64,000 bases of DNA from Lineus longissimus (Eukaryota > Nemertea > Pilidiophora > Heteronemertea > Lineidae): NCBI RefSeq assembly GCF_910592395.1, contig NC_088321.1:3970001-4034000 (forward strand), read 5' to 3'. Made by a program: the position numbers and the translations under genes. Positions 1 to 11,411 of this stretch are shown piece by piece. The notes beneath the pieces are model-generated. The model made no database searches. It saw only the letters and a list, made by a program, of their open reading frames with translations, and had not been told where the DNA came from. How positions within the stretch are numbered: the first letter of the stretch is position 1; the number at the start of each line of letters is the position of its first letter.

Positions 1-195
1 GTAAACTGTTTGTACTGATCTTGGTTGGGAACTATGGACTTTTCATGATTGAAAGTCATAATGTGATACTTCTCTGGTGATCTCGTAGATTGTCCATCTT
101 TGCGAAGGTGGCAGCACCTGTCGGAACATGTGTTATGGGAATTGTTTATTCAATGACAAAGTGACCTTATTTTTGTATTATATCTTATTTTGCAG

Positions 196-528
196 AAACA
201 AAGTTTTGGAACTAACATCCAGTCGTTCTCGTTAGTAATTCCTTCGATTCGTCACAATGAGGGCATTGCACAGCCAAAGAAAAGAAGCAGATACGGTCAA
301 GAAAAAGTTTCTCAGCTTGAGAACTGGAATGCTATTCGTGATGGAATGTTCACTAGTTTCCAAGAGTCGCTTGTTCCTGGTATGATTTGTGGAGCGTGCA
401 GTGTTCCATTGTTAATATCCGTGTATCGATGTGATGACTGTTATGTTGGCTTCTTTCTTTGCGGCAGCTGTGTGGAAGAAGTGCATAATCATAAACACAC
501 ATTGTTTCACCAACCATACAAATGGCAG
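196..528 (+). CDS. KDZ transposase exon: CxC2-type zinc-binding cysteine cluster
   Basis: This exon is open throughout (111 codons, phase 0 at both ends) between a tttgcag acceptor and a GTCAGT donor. The N-terminal half is basic and polar, including PKKRSRY, a possible nuclear signal. The C-terminal half has paired cysteines CGAC, CDDC and CGSC followed by HNHKHTLFH, the layout of the CxC2 cluster that precedes KDZ transposase domains. The cluster probably binds zinc and DNA. The preceding short exon 89-160 is also cysteine-rich and joins in phase, but its call is weaker because its donor (GTGACC) is poor. Confidence 0.85.
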
Positions 529-1123
529 GTCAGTATCTAATACTGTGTTTTATGACATAATGCAACTTTTTTGTTGCATGTCAGATAACTACATGTATTT
601 GTATCGTACATTTCAGTTTCAGTAGTTGTGTTTCGGGACACAAAAACAATTTAATCAATTCCTTCAGAAATGTATTGTTGTTATGCCAAATCTCAATGCT
701 TCAGTTTTGCTGAAACAGCTATATGGTTGTTACACTACAGTATTATTATTTTCAAGTTGAGGACAAAACTGGTGGATCAATAATGCATGTAGGATGTAAA
801 TACAATGTATTTAGATGAGAAGAGAAATAGTTTTTGCAGTGAAAGAAAAACCCCAACTGGTGATCAAATGTTCTTTAGTTGGATTTCATGATGGCCTTAC
901 AAAGGAGACGATAATAAACCGAAAAGGTTTCCAGGTAAAAAGGGAGGCCATTAAGGCATTTGCCCCCCTTGCTTGGTGAATTTCCATCCCCAGGACAGCA
1001 AGATGTGGAGCGTATAGTGAAAGCCCTGGACGATGATTTGTCCATTCATGTATAAATCAATTTGGGTATGCACAGAGTTGCTTGGTTGATATCACCCTCT
1101 AATCTGTATCATTTTCTATGCAG

Positions 1124-1698
1124 GCTCGAACTTGGAATTCATTTGTACCCAGGGGCAGTTGTGAAAAAGTTGTCCGGAGACATAACCATTCCTGCTCTAC
1201 AGCATTTATACGGCCCCTGGTCGTTGTTGATCATAAAGGTTTGCATTGAAAATTTCTCTTATTTTGCATGCAATCTTAAATACTTGTTGTACCTTAGCAC
1301 TTTTATTCCCATCTTTTAAGAAACCAACTTCTTTCATTGTTTTCATTAATGCGTAATGCTGTTTGTAGCAACACGCCTGTGAAGAGAACCAAAAAAGCCT
1401 AATGACTGCTTTTAGTTTGTAATTCATTCTTGCATTCATCTCGACTAATCTCATTTTGTTTCAGGACGATATCATCGATCGAATTTCCAGTTTTGCCTCT
1501 GTGAACCAGAGTCTGTTACCCTGATACTTCATCACCTGTGGCCTTCGTCTCCAAAGAAACCACGCATGTGTTTTCATTTCCACTTCATGGATTTGCTGCG
1601 GGTAATATCTTAAGTATCTTCAAGGAACAATTCTCATCATGGACTTCTGTGAAGCGTTCGAGCACTTATACAGTCCTTATGTTCATTTTGAAGACCCG
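1124..1698 (+). CDS. KDZ transposase exons 1124-1238 and 1465-1698
   Basis: Two exons are separated by a 226-bp intron and joined through a split Gly codon to read VVVDHKGRYHRSNFQFC, a block typical of animal KDZ transposases. It continues with LWPSSPKKPR and, after a shift, IMDFCEAFEHL. The first frame meets TAA at 1611-1613, while the family-like reading resumes one base over from about 1606. The 3' end of the second exon falls on a codon boundary only in the shifted frame and then splices in phase to the next exon. This locates a single indel near 1600-1606. Confidence 0.8.
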
Positions 1699-2146
1699 GT
1701 AAGTGGGTTGTATGTCTTTGTCATAAATTTTTTAAAGGAAAGATTGGTTACACTGAGACTCTAAGACTAAGGCCAGGGAATTGATAAAAACTAAGTGGAC
1801 CCACACTGACAGAAACCAATGTATCGCATTGACATTGTTTACTTCGAATACATGTATTGTATAGTATCTCAATGTCTCACTGACTCAGAAACGTTGTTGT
1901 GCGACCACCCCTAGTTGTTATCTACAGTGTTTATTGTTTGTCCCTCCAATAAGATTTAATAAAATTGAAATCCCTGCTGTGAAATTTACTATTTTTGCCT
2001 AATTGAATGTTGGGGGCTAGGAGCCAAAAGTTATCTTTTAGTTTTAATGAAACGAATCTTTTGTATCCCCCTTTATGGCTTTAAACCAGACTTGGGCGGA
2101 TGCATATCCAGTGCTGATCTTTATTCAAATTTCTCTAAATTCACAG

Positions 2147-3256
2147 GCAATCCAGAATATCTACAGAGTCCTGATAAATGAAAGCTTCGAGGAATACAGG
2201 GCTTTCATATACCAGTGTGAATATCTCCATAATGTCTGCCCTGATTTTGGTGATGGAACAGTATGTCCTGCTTGTCCAATGGTAAGACTATCTGATAATC
2301 ATTATTATTTGCTGTCCATTGTGTATATGCACTGCTACTGCTACTGTAGAGTTGAGGTTGACTCTTCAGCCAACAGCGTGGTAATGGTTCTAATGGTGGT
2401 TCTTTAAAGACTCCATTATGGGGGCATGTTTTTTTGGTCAAAGATTGAATATGTTCTGGTGGCCCACCTGAACAAAATTGGCTGCAGACAACAGATATTC
2501 AACAGAAATGACAAGAACTTGACCTGTCCTGGGGTGTCACTATGGGCCTTTGCTGACCTTTGCTGATGGGAATTTAGGTTAACAACTTGTTTCTAAGTGT
2601 AGGATTGTGATTGCAAGAAGTGTTTATAAAAAAATGTTGTGTCTGTTTGGCTAAATCATATTAGTGTCCAATTTTGATAAAGTATGTTTTTGGTTTTTTT
2701 TACTGCAGGAAGATGATTATCCAGTGATAATTTCAATGGATGGTAACTTTGGGCTTGTGCAAAAAAAGTCGTCTGGTGTCAGTTTTTCCGAGCCGAAGCA
2801 TGCGGGTCACTTCTTTTCTAATCAGAGTGAGGTTGATGAGTTTGTTCAAAAACATAACGGAAACATGAAGAAAGTTGGCTACGTAAGATCGTGTTAATCA
2901 ACCTATTAATTGTCAGCATCATTTTGAATGCCTTAGAAACTTATTCTCAATGTATTTGTTCGCACAATGCGCTTTCAAATAAATTACTGGCACTTAATGT
3001 TCTGATTTTATCCATTTTCATGATTCCACTTGTTAAATAGATTATGAAGTTTGCAGTTTTTTTATGTGCCACATTTATTTTCATTGTGGTTTAAAATTGG
3101 CATTTATTGAATGATAACCATTGTTTTCCATTGTACTGTTATTGCATTTTTAATCTTCAGGCTTGCAGCAATTTCAAGGGTGGAAATACTTTGAGGACAA
3201 ATAGTCGATACGAAAAATTGGATGAGACAGCAGTTTTTGGTTCGGCATGTCGTCAT
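2147..3256 (+). CDS. KDZ transposase exons 2147-2281, 2709-2882, 3161-3256 (catalytic DGNF block)
   Basis: Three exons, all phase 0, are open throughout. The first ends in GDGTVCPACPM, matching the CPAC landmark. The second contains IISMDGNFGL, where the Asp is the first expected acidic catalytic residue of the RNase-H fold. The third reads from ACSNFKGG to FGSACRH, the conserved Cys/His block after the catalytic strand. Splice sites are canonical (GTAAGA, GTAAGA, GTAAGT donors; tcacag, ctgcag and ttcag acceptors). Nothing in the three exons is broken. The next expected block, with the second Asp and a His-rich segment, is absent downstream. Confidence 0.85.
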
Positions 3257-3830
3257 GTAAGTGCCCGTCATTATGTTTAGCCTAAAACATGGAGAGAGGT
3301 AACGGTTTGATTTGCTGTTTGCCTCAGTCAATATGACTGAGATGTGTTGTATCAAAGTGATATTTCAAAAATATTGTCATACATGTGACTGTTCGGAAAT
3401 GTTTTGCATTGTGATTTTCAAGTACGGTTTAGCTGAAAGAGTGTTTGATGTGCAACTATTTTCCCTTTATCCAATTGGCGCATAACCGTAGTGTCACGTA
3501 TAAATGATCATCCTGCCTTGGAGGAGGAATACTCCCTGGAGAAAATCACCTCCAAGTGCGTGCAGAGCAAACACTGAAGAAGAAGATATTTTGACACCAA
3601 TCCCTATTGACTGTTCAACCTTTAACCTTTAATAACCCAATCACTAAAACTGAAAAGTTGCTGCCTGCTGCACACGCTGTGGGTTTGTTTTGTTGCAGAT
3701 AGTTGCTGTAAGAATTTCAGTAAATATTCAGTTGCAGATCGTGCCCCAGGCATAGGCCTTATTATCATATTCATCATGATCTAACTAGTTTGGCTGGCAT
3801 CTATTCCAGTAATCAGTTGCTGCCTTTTTA

Positions 3831-4940
3831 GCTCACCTCTTAGCAGAGGTGAGCTTATCCCATACCGTGGCGTCCGTCGTCCGTCGTCGTCGTCGTCGTC
3901 GTCGTCCGTCGTCCGTTAGCAGGGCACGTTTCGTAACTGTTAGAGCTATTGAGTTGAAACTTGGTACACATGTACCCTTATGTAATGACACCTTGGAGAC
4001 CAAGTTTCGGTCCGATTCGTTTCATGGTTTGGCCACCAGGGGGCCAAACGTTAAAAGTGAAAATATGCAATATCTCCCTTAATAGTAGTCGGGAAATTTT
4101 GAAAAAAATATGGTAGGTACTTCTAGCAAAGGTGCATCATATATCCTCCGGGTTTTTGATTTGACCTCCTTTTCAAGGTCACAGAGGTCAAATGGTGTAA
4201 ATTGGCCGTTAGGATGTAACGATGGCACGTTTCTAAACTGCAATGACTATTGATACCAAATTTGGTACACATTTACCCCTTAGTCAGGTGATCTCAGGGA
4301 CCGAAGTTTGGTCCAATATGATTCACCACTTGACCACCAGGGGGCAAAATCCAAAAACCTTAAAAATGTGATTATTCCTTAACTTCTTGCCCGATTGCCA
4401 CCAATTTGATATCATGGGTACATCTAACCACCATACAGTATATGTCACACAGGTTTTTAATTTGACCTTCTTGTCAAGGTCACAAAGGTCAAATGGCGTA
4501 AATTCGCCGTCAGACCGTAACTATGGCACGTTTCTTAACTGCAATGACTATCGATCAAAAATTAAGTACACATGTACCCCTTGGTCAGGTGATCTCAGGT
4601 ACCGAAGTTTGGTGCGATCTGATTTGCCGTTTGGCCTCCAGGGAGGGGGCCAAATCCTAAATTCTTCAAAATGCCATTATTCCTAGTAATGACTTGCCCG
4701 ATTGGCACCAATTTTATATCATAGGTACATCTAATTCTAACAACCATTCAATGTGTCACCCGGGTCTTCTTTGATTTGACCTACTTTTCAAGGTCACAGA
4801 GGTCGAATGTTATGTAAATTGGCCATTTTGGGGAAATTGTAATTGCTTGGACCTACATCAAATCTAACACTACATGACACAATACCATGCTCTTTATCCA
4901 TCTTTCCTCCACATGAGGTGAGCACAATGGCCCTGGCCAT
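3831..4940 (+). repeat. Hairpin-ended repeat, copy 1 (three ~300-bp modules, (GTC)n stretch)
   Basis: A 1.1 kb repeat lies in the KDZ gene where central exons are missing. It begins with a hairpin (GCTCACCTC, loop, GAGGTGAGC), then a (GTC)n stretch at about 3868-3918. Three related modules of about 300 bp follow, each holding a 'gcacgtttc.taactg' start and an AGGTCA-n3-AGGTCA pair. It ends in another palindrome (AATGGCCCTGGCCATT). A second copy in reverse orientation lies at 48757-49917. No coding capacity is evident; the frame over the GTC stretch only gives Arg runs. Related 'cgtccgtcgtcc' repeats are common in marine invertebrate genomes. The ends are hairpins rather than matching inverted repeats, so its class is open. 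Confidence 0.85.
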
Positions 4941-5562
4941 TTCATTCTGTATGGTGCTTTGATAAAGCTTTATGAAGATACATCTAGTCGCAGATGAAAA
5001 ACCCATTCTTCAATACAATATTTGGATAAGAATTAGCTTCTTGATTTTTAAGGTTTGCATGCAAATTATAACAACTCTTTAACTTGGAATCAAAAGTTGT
5101 TCCCATCACAGGCTAGAGATGGTTGTATCAGCTTGCATTCATGTTAGTTTGACAATTTCCTACCCTAAAAATAATTATTGTCCTTTTCATGTTCAGGTTC
5201 TGGTAGTCTTTTAGATAGGTTGTAGCTGGCAATTCCAATATTTCACTGCTATGGTCACAAGTTACCTTGTAAGGTAGGTTGTTTCACAAAGTATATTTTT
5301 TGGGAAAGTGACCATCCTTGGTCACTCAGTATATGGAAAATCATCCTGGTTGGTTGCGTAATATTTCGCATGTATCATAACAAACACACGCTCCACTGTA
5401 TTTGCATTTGGTTTTGGAAGGAGTAAGTCAAGTGACATCACCCTAGCTGTGTTGTTTCAGAGTTCATTATTCTTTTACATGTGCAGACTGATTACTGAAT
5501 GGGCTTTGGATCAACACCTTCAACTGACACTGCTCTTTGATTTCTTTAAACATTAAGTACAG

Positions 5563-6748
5563 TCCTCGGCGAGTTGTTGGTGTTGGGTTAACAGACGGTG
5601 AGACACTGGAATGTCAGGTCCTTTTTGCGGAGTTTCTCAAAGATAACGAAAGAAATGACCCCCAGTCACAGGATAGATGTTCTTACTGATGCTATGATCT
5701 ATTACACAAACACGAAGTTCGCAAAGATCGGTATGTTTTAAACAGTTGCACAGAGTGGTATTCAGGTGGCGTTGATGGCATTTAGCCTCAATCAGAATGG
5801 GAACTTTTAGGCTGTTTTGTGGTCAGGCCATATCTAATTGGATGCATAACTGTTGACCTTAAGCTTAGCTGATAGTATAAACTTCTTCTTGGCACTGACA
5901 AGACAAAGTAATGTGCTTATCCTTCTTCATGTAGCAGTATTCAATCACTTTTCAATTGCACTGCTGAGTACTTGATTCCTCAAAATGAAAATTTGTGGTG
6001 TTCTTTGTATCCTTCTGAATACCCAAAAATATCTGTGATCAGGTACTATTACACAAGCATGTTATTGAAATTCAAAGTGTGTGCTTGGATTATATCTGTT
6101 ATGATTTCAAGGTCCGTATCTGGCGTCAAAGCTGACGAAAGCCGAGGATGTAATGTCAACAACAAAACAGGAATTGAAGGCTCTCCTTGAAGGTATGTGC
6201 ATTTCTCTCTTATTCCAGCAGCTGCAACACACTAAACACCATTGGCAGCATATTACAAGCCTGACTCCTTAGATCAGTTCTCAGCAGTCAGTCATCTGGG
6301 GATAATTCAAGCTTGGCATCAGTGAAACATGTCAAAGTTGATAAAGAGGGTCAAAGCATCTTTTCTCATCCCTGGCAGTTCAATCATTCATGGCTGTTCA
6401 AGTTTAGACTTTGTGTTGTGTTTGTGGATCATTATGATCAACCAAAGATAACATTCAGTAAGGCCTTTTTCCTGGGCTTACGTCTGAAGCCTTGTTTTAG
6501 CCGATGCAGTGATATGCATGCTGATGCAAAATACATTTTATGAGGGTAACCGTGAGTATTTACCAAGTGCATGCCATTACACAATCCAGACACATTGAAG
6601 CACATTTTCACAAATAGTAACGGCATGTCTGTGCACTTATTTTGTTCCAATAACAGTGTATCCTTATCTCTTTTAGTGTCAGAAAGTCAGGTAGAACTCT
6701 GGCTTGCAGAGTCACAGAATCCTGCTAGTTGTCAGCGACTGAGACGAG
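5563..6748 (+). CDS. KDZ transposase exons 5563-5730, 6112-6192, 6677-6748 (TDGE / TKEMTP block)
   Basis: The first exon reads SPRRVVGVGLTDGETLE, then after a one-base shift SFLRSFSKITKEMTP and DAMIYYT, matching the KDZ block that holds the last catalytic acidic residue. The shift lies near 5610-5620. The exon joins in phase to GPYLASKLTKAEDV (6112-6192), and on to ESQVELWLAES (6677-6748). Splice sites are good, with GTATG, GTATG and GTAAG donors. The first exon's acceptor is uncertain; a tacag ending at 5562 is preferred. Confidence 0.75.
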
Positions 6749-6773
6749 GTAAGACCCATTATTAATATCATTA

Positions 6774-7967
6774 TAGGCCCCAGATCCCGTCTGGGGACTA
6801 TATTGATATCACTGGAATTCTCGAAACTGTTATTTTTTTCCACCAAATTAACACATTTATTGCGGTAGTCCAGCAAAACGGCTTAATAAACCAGAAATCA
6901 ATCACCCTTACACCACCAAACCCAATTCCATCTATGGACTATCGCAAAAGTATTTTAAAAATCCTGAGTATTTCGATATTTTTGAAGCATTTTTTGCTGA
7001 GATATGATACCGTCTTCTCCCAACATGCCGAAGCCGCGATTCAATCTGACATGCGCTGTGACATGCGCAGAGGCGAGACGCTGATACATTAGCATAAGCT
7101 CCGCCCCGTCATAATGACGTCATTATTCTCAATCTCAGGAGTTGGTCGAGCGATGGGGCGATGGAGGTATTATAAAGAAACCCAATTCGATTCATGGACT
7201 ATCGCATTTTCAAAACTCAGAATATTTCGATGCTTTAGATGCGTTTTTATGACTCCAGCTCCTCCCTCTGGGAGCTGGAGTCAGTATTGTTTTCGCTCAG
7301 GTGTCTCGTACAATCACGTGACCTCTCCAACACTCGAATGCACTCTTTTCGTCCACGTTTTAGGCCAATCTTCGGCATGAACATGAAATCTAATAAGCGC
7401 AGTACTTAAATCAGATGTTTCTCTCGCCTTGAAAACATTCCTGGGTAAAATCCATTGAGATTAGCCGAGTTAATCTACTTTTTCCGTGCTTAAAATCTCT
7501 GCCGCTGAATTCTATAAATAGGAACTATTAACATCGCGGCAGTATGGTTCCCATTGTGCGCCCTCCCACTTCACACCACGTCAGGAAGTTTTACGGAGAG
7601 GGAGGGCGTGCGGGAAGAAGAATGGCCAAAATGACGTCACGTTTTCCTGGCAATGCCTCTTGCCAGACCAGTCAAGCATTGGGAAAGCATCTTTAATTCA
7701 GACAACGTTAGAACTAGAAAAACGAATAATTTGCAAAAGTAAAAGCAGATTTCACCACTAACCAGTCAAATCGGAATACGACGGCGCAAAATGTTCTCGC
7801 TTTCCTCCTGCTTCCTCCTCGCTTTCCTCCTTTGACTACAGTCGAGTTTGTTACTCGGTTTCTACTCGGTTGACATGACGACTACCTGGGGACTATCAAA
7901 TTTGCTACCAGCAAATTTCGGAATTCTAGTTATCATCATCATCATCATCATTATTATTAGGAAATAG
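6774..7967. repeat. Putative non-coding repeat in a KDZ intron
   Basis: This intronic stretch opens with CCCAGATCCCGTCTGGGG (a small hairpin) and 'ggactat', and closes with a related 'ctggggactat' and an (ATC)n tail at 7930-7960. An internal module, 'aacccaatt' then 'ctatggactatcgca' and 'tatttcgat', occurs twice about 260 bp apart (6919 and 7179). The layout suggests a non-autonomous element with a microsatellite tail. No target duplication was found. Confidence 0.4.
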
Positions 7968-8263
7968 CATCAGTGGGCCAGTAAAAAGTTAGGTGGAGTC
8001 CGGTGCATAAGTTTGGTTGCAATTTACCCTTTTGCCATAGTATGACATTTTGTCAATTATTTTGTAGCTCCAGTTGCTCACTGGTATCAACAAGGCCAAA
8101 CACACCAAGGATGAGATATTTCAAAGTAAAAGGTCATCAGATTAAAAGTCAGTCCATTGGAAAACTGGCATCCACCGAGATGAACTACCAAGTGTGGTGG
8201 AAATTGGTTTCGTAATTCAAAACTTGCAAAACCGTAACCTCTGCAAATATACTTAAATTTCAG

Positions 8264-9399
8264 ATCTGTCCAGCAAGGCCAGTATCTTACATTCTGTCAA
8301 CAAACACAGTGTTGAGAGGGCTGCATCTCGAAATGGTAAAGAAATAATTATGCCGGTACGTAGAAACATCCATTTAACCTTTTTGTTGGCTCGCCAGTTG
8401 ATGAGGCGATAAACTAGTGCATTGTCTGTTGTTTTCTTTATCTTATATCATAAACAGTGGCAAGTTTGCAGGGAGTCACTTCCCTTCTGAATGTTGTAAT
8501 GAACCCAAAGACCAGATGACATTTGACTGGAAATCTAATTTCAAATATGGCACTCTTGGTGTTATTTTACATTGTTAGCTTTTGACCCCATGTTGAATTC
8601 CTGGTCCTGAGTGATGAAAATTCAGCTGGTTCAATTTTGGCTTTCATTTCAACGTCCATTCTTCAATCTAAAGGTGAATTATAGAATTAATCTCAAATCC
8701 TTCATACCCTCACATTACAGATAGCCAGGCTATTGCAATTAAACTGCAGAAAAACATCAACAGAACCAATCGGCATATTAAGAAGATGGTGGAAATCTTC
8801 AACACAACATGGATGAGAGTTTACCAGAGTCACTTGTTTACGAAGATGCGTTGAAGGGACATTACTTAGGCATGGAAGAAGCACCAATTGCAGGTCCTAA
8901 TGATAGTGTGCCATTCTACATTAAAGAACAAGCTGTTGACTTGTTTTGCCACCACTCCCGAGCTTTTGAGGAACGGTGCTTGTTGTTGAAGAAGATTGTC
9001 AATGTTGACCGCTTCTTTCGGAAGCAACAACAAATTTTGTTGACCTGTGCAACATCGGATTATCTCTCACAGGGCCAGATGGCAATGGTAGTTGCTAAGG
9101 CAATTTCTATAGAAGGACTTCACAATGAATTCTATGAGGCATGCAAGGGCAATGTGGAATTGCCATTTCCTGAGCAGACATTTATTGCATCTGTCATTAA
9201 CAATCATCAAAGCATCACCACTAGTGAACTTGGCCTTCCTGAGGAAGAGGTCAGTGACTTCCTTGAAAGGGCGAAGCTTTCCGGGGAAGAGCAGGAGCAG
9301 CATGGTGATGATGGGGACGATCATGAGATAGAAGAGGGATTAACTGCAGTTCAGGAGAGTGATTATTTGGATCTGATTGATTGTAGCTACAATTTTTGA
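8264..9399 (+). CDS. KDZ transposase C-terminal exons 8264-8355 and 8721-9399
   Basis: The first exon (SSKASILHSVNKH) follows the upstream exon in phase. The last exon has a helical lead-in (NRTNRHIKKMVEIFN). It then runs 196 codons from 8809 to the TGA at 9397-9399, including LPESLVYEDALKG and IKEQAVDLFCHHSR with a following EER, which fits the KDZ C-terminus. The lead-in and the long frame differ by a shift near 8800. The protein ends in an acidic tail (GDDGDDHEIEEG). The ATG at 8809 is internal to the gene and probably not a real start. Confidence 0.8.
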
Positions 9400-10123
9400 G
9401 GTCTTCATGTTTAAGGTAAAAAAAAATGTATATAAGGTAAAATGGGGTATTTGCAGCCCAGGTCTAATTGTAGCCCCCTGGCAATGTTTTTGATTCATAT
9501 TCCGGTAACCGTGGAATAATTCAGCCAACCCAAGCATGGATATGAAAGAGGTGGCTCTTGAGTATCACAACATAATTAGTTTTGAATTATGCAACATGTT
9601 ATGTAAGAGCTTTGGCTATAAGAAGTAAACAAATCGGACACATGCACAAAAAAAGTTGGGATCGAACTTTTTACAGGTCTGAATTTTCCACACTATACAG
9701 AGCATTGATGTATTTGAAACTTGGTTCAGGTGATCAGTATTGAGTGTAGAGAATGTTGTATGCGGCATTTATGGTCATTATTACAGGTAAATTTTCAGAG
9801 ACACTTCTGACCAAGGTGTATTTGTAGCCCTTTGGTTCGGGGTATTTGTAGCCCCATATAAATAGCTCAATATATCCTGTCATAAATCATGAAAATGCTA
9901 GGTTTTTTTATTTTTATACCCGAATTATATTATTTGATCATAAATTTATCCAAATTAGATACAATGTTAAACCTTCATGTATCAGCAATGATACATTTGA
10001 GATTCCATACTAGTTAATCTAAATTTTTTTCGAAATAATGTTGATATTTTCAAAGTTACTGGTGTCTCTAGTTAAAGCCACACCATTGACTTGATAGCAG
10101 CATTTCTCATGGTACATGTACAC
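9400..10123. other. Non-coding spacer with repeated 'GGGGTATTTGTAGCCC' motif
   Basis: No gene is recognised. The motif ggggtatttgcagccc or a close variant appears near 9443, 9817 and 9838, always on the same strand, suggesting a short degenerate repeat. The spacer separates the KDZ stop codon from a terminal-inverted-repeat element. Confidence 0.4.
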
Positions 10124-10959
10124 TGGATGATTTCAAAGTTGGTTTTGGTTTTAGTGTTGGGTGTTAGTGTCAGTTTTATTCTTAATTTCTACCCCTAAAA
10201 ACCTATGTCTGGATAAGACCAATTCGAGGTTTTAGTTTAACACCAACATCTGGTTTTATCTAAACACCTAAAACCTGGGCTGAAACTAAGAAGAGGTTTT
10301 ATTCTGCAGGTAAAACTAACACCAAGATGGACAGAGATAAAACCTTGGAAAAACCAAACACGCCTGTGTTTCAGGTGTTTCCCTATTGAAACCGCTTCCG
10401 ATCTATATAAATTTGGTCTTCTTCTTTCACGTCCATCATCATTCCTATCAGCGTTCAAAATACCAGCAACTACTTCTTGAAATGGTACGAACAACATGAT
10501 TTTTTTTTTCTGAACACCAACACCAACTTTGAAATCCACTCGGTGTTAATGCCTAAGGTGTTAGTTTTATTGGTAATACAAAATGCACTACAAATCTTCG
10601 AAATATAACACCGAGCTGGGATTAAGATCAGACCTTGGTGTTCCAATTGGTTTCAGTGTGAAACTAAAACCTAATTTGAAATAGGATAATCTAAAACTGA
10701 GTGTCAAAACTAACACCAGAACTGATTTCATTTCTGGTGTTGTGGAGAGTTTTAGTTTTAGTCCCGGTGTTAGTTTTTGACACTAAAACCATCCCTTAGT
10801 TTTAAGCTTAAACCGGACATAATGCTAAAACCAACGAACACCGACTTTGAAAAAGGATGAAACTAAAACCCGCTTCATTTCAATGCTGGTTTAATCAAGG
10901 GTTTTAGTGTTCCATTTAGTTTTAAAACTAAATCTAAAAACTGACTTTGAAATCACCCA
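10124..10959. mobile_element. MITE-like foldback element rich in TTTTAGTTT motifs
   Basis: Inverted ends read TGGATGATTTCAAAGTTGG on the left and TGGGTGATTTCAAAGTCAG on the right strand. The 836 bp between them are dense in 'ggttttagt' and its complement in both orientations, so the whole element could fold back on itself. No coding potential and no clear target duplication were seen. The stretch 10960-11411 after it holds nothing recognisable. Confidence 0.6.
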
Positions 10960-11411
10960 TTGTATTACAATTTAGTGGTGCCAGCTATAATAGGGGTCGA
11001 TACATGACTCATAACTGAAACTAAAGTTTTTAATGGCGCACGACAAGACCGTCAGCAAATTCAGAATGTCACAAGCTGTTGTCTGACACAAGGTGTAATG
11101 TACAACAGAGATGATAAATAGAACTTTTACCCCAGTTTAAAATCAGTCTGATTTGAGACGATTAAAAATTTTTGGTAAATGATTGCATCAAAAAATCACC
11201 TACGTGTTCAACAAATATTGATTTATTTCAGCAAAATCTCGTCGTCAACCTAGATTTTGATAATATTGAAAGCTTAAAATGTATAAGTAAAAAGTATCAA
11301 TTTTCAATGCCAATTCTTTTAATCGATGGAGGTTTATTCAGTTGAACAAGAGATCCAGTTATGGTAGTGGTAGGTCATGGTAATCAATCTTTTTGTCTTT
11401 TTGCACTACAG

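Larger units (their letters stand above)
89..9399 (+). pseudogene. KDZ-type (Kyakuja-Dileera-Zisupton) DNA transposase, intron-rich, broken
   Basis: This is a multi-exon gene for a KDZ transposase, an RNase-H-fold cut-and-paste enzyme. Exons with good splice sites lie at 89-160 (tentative), 196-528, 1124-1238, 1465-1698, 2147-2281, 2709-2882, 3161-3256, 5563-5730, 6112-6192, 6677-6748, 8264-8355 and 8721-9399. The order of motifs fits the family: CxC2 cysteine cluster, VVDHKGRYH, DFCEAF, CPAC, MDGNF, CRH, GLTDGE, TKEMTP and an EER-rich C-terminus. Base 1 reads gtaaac, so the gene probably starts upstream of the window. The frame changes near 1606 and 5618, again near 8800, and probably between the last two exons. 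The central part carrying the second catalytic Asp and the His/Cys region is not seen between 3257 and 5562, where a 1.1 kb repeat sits. Family assignment is firm; an active enzyme is unlikely unless the frame changes are sequencing errors. Confidence 0.85.
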
